5,550 nucleotides of DNA from Gammaproteobacteria bacterium (GTDB lineage: Bacteria > Pseudomonadota > Gammaproteobacteria > Pseudomonadales > Azotimanducaceae_A), in the NCBI GenBank assembly GCA_026713405.1, contig JAPOON010000272.1, forward strand, positions 1 through 5,550, in the 5' to 3' direction. Of the stretch, positions 1 through 5,550 are shown in pieces. Under the pieces are notes generated by a model. It was given only the letters and a program-made list of their open reading frames with translations. It was not told the origin of the DNA and ran no database searches. Position 1 is the first letter of the stretch. The number at the start of each line of letters is the position of its first letter. A program made the position numbers and the translations under genes.

Positions 1-1542
1 GATGACCCCCTGCCCAAACTCTTGACCCCGGCCGCCATGACCGGCGTTGACCAGAATGTCTCCGACCTGCAGTTGGAATTTTTTGCGGCTCTGGACGAGT
101 CCGCTGCAGGCGGCGACAGTGTGAATGCCAGCGATGCGAGCCGGCTGCTGGACATTGATGCCGAGAACCTGGTGGACCGGCGCCTGGAAGGGTTCGACGG
201 GTCCCGGCTCGACAGCACGCACATCGAAAGCTCTGCACCGGAGTCTTCTGCCGTGAGCGCCCCATCGGCCGCGCCAAGCCTGGACGACAGCGGTACCGGC
301 TGGAGTGTCGTGGGATCCAGTGCGGAGACCTCTCCCGGCGCCGCGGTGGATGCCTCGTCGCCGGCCCAGCCGAACTACCAGCACATGCCCTCGCGCGAGA
401 GCGGTGTATCGCCGGGCAGTGGATCGTCGCCCGGCGACCCGCAGGCCGTCCTGGATGCATCGGCCTACCGCCGGGTGCCGGACGACTTCGACAGCGTAGC
501 CACCCAGGTGGAACTCGAAAGGGTGTACTACGAGCACCGCGAGGCCTCGAACTGGCGTGGACTGGAGGCGTATGGCGTGGTCAACGACTTCCGCGAAGAT
601 CTGAGGGTCATGGTCACCAGCGTCGGCGGCGAGGTGGGCGAGGGCCGGCTGGAGGGACTCTACTCGGAGATTCGACGAGCCCGGGTTGCGGCGGTCGAGA
701 GTGGAGACGTGGCACGCGTGCAAAGCATCGACGCGTTCTTCGACTGGTACAACCTGAAGGTCTACGATGCTGCACAGGACCTGACCCATCGGGCAGACGA
801 GTTCAACGAGGTGCTGACCGGGGGCATGCACATGCTCGATCCGAACGTCGACAGGGCGAAGTTGCAGCAGTGGCTCATGGAACAGAGCAATGCGGCGTTG
901 CTGCGGGTCCAGGACACGACGGGCATGGACGACAGCCTGATTCGCGCTTTGGGTCGCGAGGGCCCCTACTTCCAGCAGATGTGGCTCGCCCTCGAAGAGG
1001 GGAGGGATCCCCTGATCGAGTCTCTGGACGAAATCGCCTACCTCCGGTCGGTGAACAACCAGAGCCAGCTTCAGGAGTACATGAACCACCATCGGCGTCT
1101 GCTCGACGCTATCGCGAATCCCGAGTTCCGGATCGGGGACGCGGCACAAACCGCCGACCTGCTGCGCCCGGGCCTGGAGTCCACCGACGGGGCGTTGCCG
1201 GCGATCGGCGACCCGGCTCGACCACCGGCCAGTCAGCCCCACTGGATGGGCAGCGTACCCCTGCGCAGGATCCTGCTCCCGACCGGCGATCCCGGATTCG
1301 AGCATCTCCTGGAAGGTGCCCTGACCTCGGCAAGCATCGCCGACACCGTCGGCTCGCCGGTCACTGCAGTCGAAGACGACGAGGAACTGCTGAGCGCGCG
1401 CGATCTCGCACCACCGGGTTCGGGCTTCCTCGGCGCACCCCGGTTCGGGGACGTACCGGCGCCGGCCCGCGCCCGCCCACTGCTGCCCGGCGCCAACTTC
1501 TCGCGTGGCTACAGGAGGCCCCGCTTCGGCGGGCACCGCTAG
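1..1542 (+). CDS. Hypothetical Ser/Pro-rich, cysteine-free protein (5' end probably outside window)
   Basis: I do not recognise this protein. The frame is open from the first base of the window to a TAG stop at 1540-1542. Possible internal starts are TTG at 22 and ATG at 37, but neither has a visible Shine-Dalgarno sequence, so the true start may lie upstream; from ATG 37 it would be 501 residues. Roughly bases 210-470 encode a Ser/Pro/Ala/Gly-rich, disordered-looking linker. Bases 480-1140 encode a charged, Leu/Glu/Arg/Asp-rich region that looks helical, with aromatic clusters such as FFDWYNL. The last 400 bases encode a proline-rich segment ending in the basic tail RGYRRPRFGGHR. I see no cysteine, very few lysines against many arginines, no membrane segment and no signal peptide in the visible part. 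A secreted or effector-like protein is possible, but that is inference from composition only. Other long frames overlapping it look like shadows. Confidence 0.75.
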   Translation, partial: DDPLPKLLTPAAMTGVDQNVSDLQLEFFAALDESAAGGDSVNASDASRLLDIDAENLVDRRLEGFDGSRLDSTHIESSAPESSAVSAPSAAPSLDDSGTGWSVVGSSAETSPGAAVDASSPAQPNYQHMPSRESGVSPGSGSSPGDPQAVLDASAYRRVPDDFDSVATQVELERVYYEHREASNWRGLEAYGVVNDFREDLRVMVTSVGGEVGEGRLEGLYSEIRRARVAAVESGDVARVQSIDAFFDWYNLKVYDAAQDLTHRADEFNEVLTGGMHMLDPNVDRAKLQQWLMEQSNAALLRVQDTTGMDDSLIRALGREGPYFQQMWLALEEGRDPLIESLDEIAYLRSVNNQSQLQEYMNHHRRLLDAIANPEFRIGDAAQTADLLRPGLESTDGALPAIGDPARPPASQPHWMGSVPLRRILLPTGDPGFEHLLEGALTSASIADTVGSPVTAVEDDEELLSARDLAPPGSGFLGAPRFGDVPAPARARPLLPGANFSRGYRRPRFGGHR

Positions 1543-1927
1543 ACGACCGCCATCTCGTAGGGCAGGCAGCCTCCCGGGCCGGTAAACTGAGTGCCGAACT
1601 GCGCCGCCGTTGCGGCGACTCGCCCGTACTCACCGTCGACACGACAGGTCCGCATGGCCTGGCCCTGCTCGAGAGCAGCGGCATCGACGTGCGCGAAGGC
1701 GAGTCCCGCATGGAGCGGTCCCAAAAGATCAAAAGCGGGGACGAATTTCTACCATCGCCTCGTTCCCGGTCGACACCTGGAATCCGCATCCTGAATCAGT
1801 GTAGGGGTGGTCGTAGATTTCACCCCAGCCCAGTTCAACCCGACTGACGGGGACACCCGCCATATGAAACGCTTATGCTTGGAGAGACATCACGGAACTC
1901 TGCCGCAAATTCTCTGAAGTGACCCCC
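1543..1927. other. Intergenic stretch without a convincing gene
   Basis: This 385-base gap separates the plus-strand hypothetical gene from the minus-strand doc gene, so the two are convergent. No frame in it has a start with a ribosome binding site or a product I recognise. Open frames do cross it. One plus-strand frame runs to 1847 and contains GDSPVLTVDTTGPHGLALLE, and one minus-strand frame spans 1724-1539. Both have GC-rich third positions, so a decayed gene cannot be excluded. I see no strong rho-independent terminator with a T-tract. The right part, about 1801-1860, carries the hairpin listed separately. Confidence 0.5.
1801..1856. repeat. GTAG-footed hairpin and RAYT/REP-like sequence remnant
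   Basis: GGGGTG at 1804-1809 pairs with CACCCC at 1821-1826, giving a 6-bp stem with an 11-base loop, and GTAG stands at its left foot (1801-1804). About ten bases on comes GACGGGGACACCC followed by GCCATATGAAA. A GTAG/GTGG foot plus a small palindrome is the known format of REP elements, and GGGTGTCCCCG-type motifs occur near IS200-like REP-associated transposases. Assigning this stretch to that group is from memory and unproven. No transposase gene is present in the window. Confidence 0.3.
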
Positions 1928-2350
1928 CTAACGGACGCCAGGTTCCGGTTTCCCGGCACGTCTCTCCAGCATCTCGACGTAGCCATTCATGAACCGAACT
2001 TCACCGATCTTGCCCGCGGCAAGCTCGACGATCCGGTCGGCTAGCTCGATCTGATATTCGGATCGGATGACTTGCTGACCGTTCATCAACAAGATCAGAT
2101 CGCCGACGGCAAGCGCCGTGCGTTTGTTGGCGTCATTGAAGGGATGACCGACCGCAATCGCGTACACCGCAAAGGCGGCAACCTGCTGGACAGTCGGATT
2201 TTCGAAACGGTAGGCCAGATTCGCCTGGATACGTCCGAGAATGGCGCCAACCGAAGTGCCGATTCTGGAGCCGGGCAGCCCGCCGTGTCTCGCCAGCAGA
2301 TGCTCATGCAGGTCGGCGACCTGCTGTTCGGTCGGTAGTGCGACCCTCAC
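1928..2350 (-). CDS. doc: Doc-type toxin (death-on-curing, Fic-fold kinase)
   Basis: This 140-residue protein is the toxin of a type II toxin-antitoxin pair. Residues 69-79 read HPFNDANKRTA, the Doc variant of the Fic motif, in which Lys stands in place of the second Gly of classical Fic AMP-transferases. Phage P1 Doc uses this site to phosphorylate EF-Tu and stop translation, and the His, Phe, Asp, Asn, Lys and Arg positions are all kept here, so the toxin looks intact. P1 Doc is slightly shorter (126 residues). The chosen start is a GTG whose last two bases begin the TGA stop of the antitoxin (GTGA, 4-base overlap), which implies translational coupling. No separate Shine-Dalgarno is evident. 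A longer open frame upstream of this GTG only reads the antitoxin gene out of frame and should be ignored. The stop is TAG. Confidence 0.9.
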   Translation of the reverse strand: MRVALPTEQQVADLHEHLLARHGGLPGSRIGTSVGAILGRIQANLAYRFENPTVQQVAAFAVYAIAVGHPFNDANKRTALAVGDLILLMNGQQVIRSEYQIELADRIVELAAGKIGEVRFMNGYVEMLERRAGKPEPGVR

Positions 2351-2565
2351 CGATTGGCCAGGTATTCCAGCACATCCGATCGCTGATCGAGGATTGACCG
2401 GGTGAGTTCCTGCACGCGGGCATCGTCCATCGTGTCGAATGCCAGGGAATCTGCCGGCACGTAGTATCCTTCGATCTTGCTGTTTCGCAGGATTGCCGTC
2501 GGTTTCCTGTCGTCGAGAATGCGGCTGGCCTGTTGCTTGAATTCCGTCATGGTTACGTATCGCAT
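2347..2565 (-). CDS. phd: Phd/YefM-family antitoxin
   Basis: This 72-residue protein lies directly upstream of doc and overlaps it by 4 bases. The N-terminal half (MRYVTMTEFKQQASRILDDR, then the strand-like PTAILRNSKIEGYYVP) has the layout of the Phd/YefM DNA-binding domain. The C-terminal part, from about residue 47 (DDARVQELTRSILDQRSDVL), should be the flexible segment that folds on the toxin and blocks its active site. In this family the antitoxin, and the antitoxin-toxin complex, repress their own promoter, and two matching sites lie just upstream here. The start at 2565 was chosen because GGA sits 6 bases before it. An ATG two codons earlier (2571) and one five codons later (2550) are alternatives. 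The in-frame extension up to 2751 would read through the promoter region and is not credible. The family is clear from context, but its sequences are divergent. Confidence 0.85.
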   Translation of the reverse strand: MRYVTMTEFKQQASRILDDRKPTAILRNSKIEGYYVPADSLAFDTMDDARVQELTRSILDQRSDVLEYLANR

Positions 2566-2578
2566 GGTCATTCCAAGC

Positions 2579-2615
2579 ACCGATATCAGTGCCGAACAGT
2601 GGCACCGAAATCGGT
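2579..2615 (-). promoter_or_regulatory. Two candidate Phd operator half-sites
   Basis: On the minus strand, ACCGATTTCGGT (2615-2604) and ACTGATATCGGT (2590-2579) match at 10 of 12 positions, and both are followed by GC. Each is itself an imperfect palindrome with one mismatched pair. They repeat every 25 bp. A smaller inverted repeat, GTGCC (2589-2593) with GGCAC (2601-2605), lies between and partly inside them. They end 13 bases before the antitoxin ATG at 2565. Paired palindromic sites at this position are the known arrangement for Phd/YefM autoregulation. Protein binding here is inferred. Confidence 0.6.
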
Positions 2616-2624
2616 CCCTGTCAA
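2596..2624 (-). promoter_or_regulatory. Candidate promoter of the phd-doc operon
   Basis: A perfect TTGACA -35 hexamer reads on the minus strand at 2624-2619. A 17-base spacer leads to CACTGT (2601-2596), a poor -10 that matches TATAAT at only two positions, so the -10 is uncertain. One putative operator lies inside the spacer and the other near the expected transcription start around 2589. Repressor bound at either site would block RNA polymerase. The antitoxin ATG follows at 2565. Confidence 0.45.
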
Positions 2625-2817
2625 TGGTTCGGTGACGCTTCGACTTCGTGCGCTCGTCTGGCGGTTGGTCTGGAGGATGCCGAAGATCTATAAAGCGGTC
2701 TCCACCGGGTGCTGCAATGATGCCCGAGCCAGCCCCGTATCCGTTCGACACCGGTTGTTGATTGACGCGCAGGTTGGACGCCGATCAAAGTGCCGATCGA
2801 GGCCGATGGGCGGCCAG
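2625..2817. other. Gap between the araC-family gene and the phd-doc promoter
   Basis: I see no gene here. This is the 3' side of the regulator gene and the 5' side of the toxin-antitoxin operon, both on the minus strand. The hexamer GCCGAT occurs three times in 28 bases (2780-2785, 2792-2797, 2802-2807) just after the regulator's stop codon. There is no clear T-tailed terminator hairpin. Confidence 0.4.
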
Positions 2818-3843
2818 TCAGGGGTTGGCGGCGTGCCGCGCCGCTTTTGGCGTAATTCCGAAATAACGCCTGAAGGCGGTCGTGAAGTTTCCCGGATACT
2901 CGTATCCGACTTCCAGGGCCACTTCCGTCACGCTCAGGTCCGTTGTTTCAATCAGTTTCTTGGCCAGTTCCATACGCTGCTGTTGCACGAAGTCGAAGAT
3001 CGTTATCCCGAACACCTGCTTGAATCCCCGCATCAGCTTCGTTTCTGCGAGGCCGGCATGGCGCGCCAGGTCGGCGATGCGGGGCGGCATGAGAAATTCC
3101 CGCTCCAGCTTCTTTCTGGCCGCGTGCAGGGTGTCGAGGTCGCTACCGGTCAGGCCCAGATCCCGGCGCTCGCAGCCGTCCTCGGCATCGATCGCGGATT
3201 GCATGCCGAAGGCGAGCAACTCATAGGCTTTTCCTTGCGCGAAAACATTGCGTAGCGAACCGGACAATTCGCAAGCCAGCAACGATGCGGCAATGCGGGC
3301 CATGTCGGCTCGGAACGGCATGGTGCGTTGCTGCGACTGCCGGGTTTGCCCGTCGACAAACTCGCGCATATAGGGCGGCAGATCGACGATCAGGTCGGCA
3401 AAGCGGCTCTTGAGAAAGCCGGAGCCGCACAGCAGCGTAACCGACTGTTCGTGCTGGCCGGCGAAGAACCACTCCCGCTTGGCGATGCCGTCCGCGTGCA
3501 GCAGCAGCATGCAGCAGCGTTCGCTGATGTCGACGCGGTTGCCGTCGTCAAGTGCGGCGCTGCCGCGGCCCGATAGCCTGAAATGGAACTTGAGCACGGC
3601 ACCTTCGGCGATACGGATGCTTGCGGATTGCTCGTGGCGGACATCGCCCACCACCATGTCGAAACCGTCTTCGATGTGGATGACATCGCGATAGCCGTAT
3701 GCGCCGGCGATTTCGGGTACCAGACGGACGCCCTGTCCCGGCAGGAACGGTTGCACGCTGTCGGCAGCGTAGTAGTCCTGTACCTGTTTCGCGGCAGCCT
3801 GGGATTCATGTCCCCGCTGCATGATCCGGCCCCGGTTGGTCAC
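2818..3843 (-). CDS. AraC-family transcriptional regulator, PchR-like
   Basis: This 341-residue protein is a DNA-binding regulator. The C-terminal 100 residues hold the two helix-turn-helix units of the AraC/XylS domain. The first is about residues 255-279 (IADLARHAGLAETKL, then MRGFKQVFG). The second is about 303-329 (LSVTEVALEVGYEYPGNF, then TTAFRRYFG), followed by ITPKAAR. The KLMRGFKQVFGITIFDF stretch resembles the PchR subgroup. The N-terminal 230 residues should be the ligand or dimerisation domain; FHFRLSGRGSAALDDG fits a beta-rich sensor, but the ligand is unknown. I chose the GTG start at 3843 because GGAGG (3851-3847 on the minus strand) precedes it, although the 3-base spacing is short. 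An ATG at 3822 would shorten it by 7 residues. It is divergent from the GMC oxidoreductase gene, 274 bases away, which makes that gene its likely target; this is inference. AraC-family identity is certain, the subgroup less so. Confidence 0.92.
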   Translation of the reverse strand: MTNRGRIMQRGHESQAAAKQVQDYYAADSVQPFLPGQGVRLVPEIAGAYGYRDVIHIEDGFDMVVGDVRHEQSASIRIAEGAVLKFHFRLSGRGSAALDDGNRVDISERCCMLLLHADGIAKREWFFAGQHEQSVTLLCGSGFLKSRFADLIVDLPPYMREFVDGQTRQSQQRTMPFRADMARIAASLLACELSGSLRNVFAQGKAYELLAFGMQSAIDAEDGCERRDLGLTGSDLDTLHAARKKLEREFLMPPRIADLARHAGLAETKLMRGFKQVFGITIFDFVQQQRMELAKKLIETTDLSVTEVALEVGYEYPGNFTTAFRRYFGITPKAARHAANP

Positions 3844-4117
3844 GTTCCTCCCCGGCCATTTGGGGCGACCTGAAACTCTTCGAGTGTCACCGTCGAAGCG
3901 TGTCCTCGCCCACCTTCACGGCCGCCTGGCACCCGATGCAGTTTGCCCGTGGGCGCGTCGACAAGTCAACGCAATCGCCCCAACGGCGGTACTAGCCCGG
4001 CAGGTGGCGCATGCTCCGGGGCAGCCTTCGCACAAGTGGTATCGCGCCGGCAAATTCGTTGTCGATGACGATGCGCTAGAGTGCGCGCAGGACGCGCTGG
4101 AGTGCGCGGAAACTTCC
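3844..4117. promoter_or_regulatory. Divergent intergenic region between the AraC-family and GMC genes
   Basis: This 274-base region must hold the start signals of both divergent genes. I find no strong sigma70 promoter on either strand. Weak candidates are TTGACT on the minus strand (3969-3964) without a good -10, and TAGAGT on the plus strand (4077-4082) with a poor -35. The plus frame of the GMC gene stays open through the whole region, so an upstream start for that gene is possible. A direct repeat at 4073-4108 is listed separately. Confidence 0.45.
4073..4108 (+). repeat. Direct repeat of 15 bp with 21-bp period
   Basis: GCGCTAGAGTGCGCG (4073-4087) recurs as GCGCTGGAGTGCGCG (4094-4108), 14 of 15 identical, with a period of 21 bp. 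Two helical turns is the spacing at which AraC-family proteins bind direct-repeat half-sites, and an AraC-family gene is the divergent neighbour. However, the second copy ends only 9 bases before the GMC ATG, so a bound protein would block expression rather than activate it from a usual position. It may instead be a 7-codon duplication in coding sequence. Confidence 0.4.
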
Positions 4118-5550
4118 ATGCGGGGGTATGCAACAGTGCCGGGTCGCGACGAGGAATCCTGGGACTTCATCATCGTGGGAGCCGGCTCGGCCGGTTGCGC
4201 CCTGGCCAACCGGCTGTCGGCCCATCCGGCGAACCGGGTTCTGTTGCTGGAGGCCGGCGGTTCCGATGCACATCCCTACAGCCGTATCCCGGCCGCGGTC
4301 GGCTTTGCAATCGGCAACCGCAGAATGAACTGGGCCTACCCATCGCTGCCCGATGCGTCGCGCGCCGGGCGGGCGGATGCCTGGCCGGCCGGGCGGCTAC
4401 TCGGTGGCGGGAGCGCGATCAACGGCATGATGTTCGTGCGTGGCAATCGCTGGGACTACGATCACTGGGCGGCGCTTGGCAACGACGGCTGGTCATTCGA
4501 TGAGGTGCTGCCCTACTTCAAGCGGCTGGAGGACAATGAGCGCGGTGCGGATGAGTTTCGCGGCGCAGGAGGGCCGGTATCGGTATCCGAGGTGCGGGTT
4601 CCGCACCGATTGACAGACGCCTTCGTCGAAGGCATGGCGGAGTTGGGCGTGCCGCGCAATGCGGATCTAAACGGTGAGTCCCAGGAGGGTGTCGGCTATT
4701 GTCAGGCGAACCAGCGCCGTGGATTTCGCCATGGCGCCGCGCAGGCCTACCTGAAGCCGGCAAGGGGCAGGCGCAATCTTCGCGTTCGGCCCGGAGCCTG
4801 CGTCACTCGGGTGATCTTTGACGGCAACAGAGCCCGAGGAGTTGAGTACATGTACCGCGGTGCGATGCGCGTGGCCAGTGCCGGTCGCGGTGTGGTTCTT
4901 TCGGCTGGAGCAATCGCATCGCCCAAGATTCTGTTGCTGTCGGGGGTCGGCCCGGCCGATTCGCTGCGTGGCCTCGGCATTGAAGTCGTGATGGATCTGC
5001 CCGGAGTCGGCGCCAACCTGCAGGAGCATCCCGGCATGGTCGTCAGTGCACATGTGACGGAGCGTACCTTGACGTCGGATCGCAACCCGCTGCGCGCCAT
5101 CGTGCAAGCCGCCGACTTCGTATTCCGCGGGCATGGATTTCTGACGAGCCCTGTCGGGCATGCCCAGGCGTTCATCCATACCCGCGAGGGGCTTGCAGCG
5201 GCGAATGTCCAGGTCATCTTCGGCCCGCTGGCTTATGACCATCACGACACCGGGGCGACTCGCTATCCGGGCCGGGCGGTGAACATTGCCGTCGGCCTCT
5301 GCCGCGTGGCGAGTCGGGGCTCGGTTGGCCTGGAGTCCGCAGACCCCGGGCAGGCGCCGCTGATTGATTACCCGCTGCTGGCGGACCCGGACGATGTGGC
5401 GCAACTCCGGGAGGGCATACGCTTCACCAGAAAGCTGTTCCAGACCCGGGTGTTCGGCTCGTACTTTCTTGATGAACGTATGCCCGGCGCTGAAATCGAT
5501 TCCGACGAGCAACTGGACCGCTGCATTCGCGAGGAGTCTTTCCTGATGTA
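4118..5550 (+). CDS. GMC-family FAD-dependent oxidoreductase (choline/alcohol dehydrogenase type), 3' end cut by window
   Basis: At least 477 residues are present, and the frame runs off the right edge. Numbering from ATG 4118, residues 16-34 (DFIIVGAGSAGCALANRLS) are the FAD-binding Rossmann motif, and E45 in LLLEAGG should bind the adenosine ribose. Residues 92-110 (GRLLGGGSAINGMMFVRGN) match GMC signature 1. Residues 262-279 (SAGAIASPKILLLSGVGP) match signature 2. NLQEHP is at 300-305. The C-terminal substrate domain begins near 399 (SRGSVGLESADP). The window ends at EESFLM, just where this family continues into the catalytic HPxGTCRMG-type motif, so perhaps 60-80 residues are missing. Such enzymes oxidise alcohols to aldehydes, and the substrate cannot be told from this. 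The resemblance is to BetA-like proteins, but context gives no betaine genes. Start ATG 4118 has only a weak GGAA upstream; GTG 4136 or starts further upstream are possible. Confidence 0.93.
   Translation, partial: MRGYATVPGRDEESWDFIIVGAGSAGCALANRLSAHPANRVLLLEAGGSDAHPYSRIPAAVGFAIGNRRMNWAYPSLPDASRAGRADAWPAGRLLGGGSAINGMMFVRGNRWDYDHWAALGNDGWSFDEVLPYFKRLEDNERGADEFRGAGGPVSVSEVRVPHRLTDAFVEGMAELGVPRNADLNGESQEGVGYCQANQRRGFRHGAAQAYLKPARGRRNLRVRPGACVTRVIFDGNRARGVEYMYRGAMRVASAGRGVVLSAGAIASPKILLLSGVGPADSLRGLGIEVVMDLPGVGANLQEHPGMVVSAHVTERTLTSDRNPLRAIVQAADFVFRGHGFLTSPVGHAQAFIHTREGLAAANVQVIFGPLAYDHHDTGATRYPGRAVNIAVGLCRVASRGSVGLESADPGQAPLIDYPLLADPDDVAQLREGIRFTRKLFQTRVFGSYFLDERMPGAEIDSDEQLDRCIREESFLM

Noticed and set aside
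1361..1789. Minus-strand 142-codon frame
   Set aside because: Ser/Arg-rich shadow of the first gene and the gap after it, with no ribosome binding site or recognisable motif.
1831..1846. CAGT-TCAACCCG-ACTG, resembling a tRNA T-arm
   Set aside because: The stem is only 4 bp and no acceptor, D or anticodon arm can be built around it.
870..1847. Long plus-strand frame overlapping the first gene
   Set aside because: Its Arg/Pro/Gly-heavy translation is what a shifted reading of GC-rich coding DNA gives. Only the part after 1542 is outside the real gene, and that part has no start of its own.
1864..1917. Short frame beginning ATGAAACGCTTATGC, 17 codons
   Set aside because: Too short, no Shine-Dalgarno sequence, and no family features.
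2351..2605. N-terminal extension of Doc
   Set aside because: It reads the antitoxin gene out of frame. The GTG at 2350 gives an ordinary Doc length and a coupled start.
2566..2751. N-terminal extension of the antitoxin
   Set aside because: It would translate the promoter and operator region, and the Phd-like fold begins at MRYVTMTEF.
2533..3255. Plus-strand 240-codon frame across the antitoxin and regulator genes
   Set aside because: Antisense shadow. The minus strand here carries two genes with clear family motifs.
3886..3994. Minus-strand frame containing ANCIGCQAAVKVGEDTLRR, resembling a CxxCH haem site
   Set aside because: The His is replaced by Gln, the frame is only about 34 codons after a stop, and there is no start. 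Probably chance.
4667..5512. Minus-strand 281-codon frame opposite the GMC gene
   Set aside because: Antisense shadow of a gene with both GMC signatures, and no plausible protein features of its own.

Overview
The window is GC-rich DNA, apparently from a proteobacterium. The AraC/PchR-like regulator, the choline-dehydrogenase-type GMC oxidoreductase and the Phd-Doc module fit a gammaproteobacterium best, but I see no marker that fixes the taxon. There are no rRNA or tRNA genes, no CRISPR array and no intact transposase.

Layout, left to right. (1) Bases 1-1542, plus strand: the 3' part, or nearly all, of a gene for a large unrecognised protein. It has a Ser/Pro/Ala/Gly-rich stretch, a central charged and probably helical region, a proline-rich tail and an Arg-rich C-terminus, and I find no cysteine in it. 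(2) Bases 1543-1927: no convincing gene. Near its right side is a GTAG-footed hairpin beside a motif that resembles sequences found around REP-associated (IS200-like) tyrosine transposases. (3) Bases 1928-2565, minus strand: a compact type II toxin-antitoxin operon with a Phd/YefM-like antitoxin followed by a Doc toxin carrying an intact HPFNDANKRTA motif, overlapping by 4 bases. A consensus TTGACA box and two near-identical pseudopalindromes lie just upstream and look like an autoregulated promoter. (4) Bases 2818-3843, minus strand: an AraC-family regulator of the PchR-like type. (5) Bases 3844-4117: a divergent intergenic region with a 21-bp-period direct repeat. (6) Bases 4118 to the right edge, plus strand: a GMC-family FAD-dependent oxidoreductase, cut off by the window just before the expected catalytic His motif.

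How the genes may work together. The toxin-antitoxin pair is a self-contained unit. The AraC regulator and the GMC dehydrogenase are divergent neighbours, so the regulator plausibly controls the dehydrogenase; the 21-bp direct repeat is the best candidate site, although it lies very close to the start codon. I find no clear multi-gene system of an undescribed kind. The least explained object is the cysteine-free protein at the left edge.
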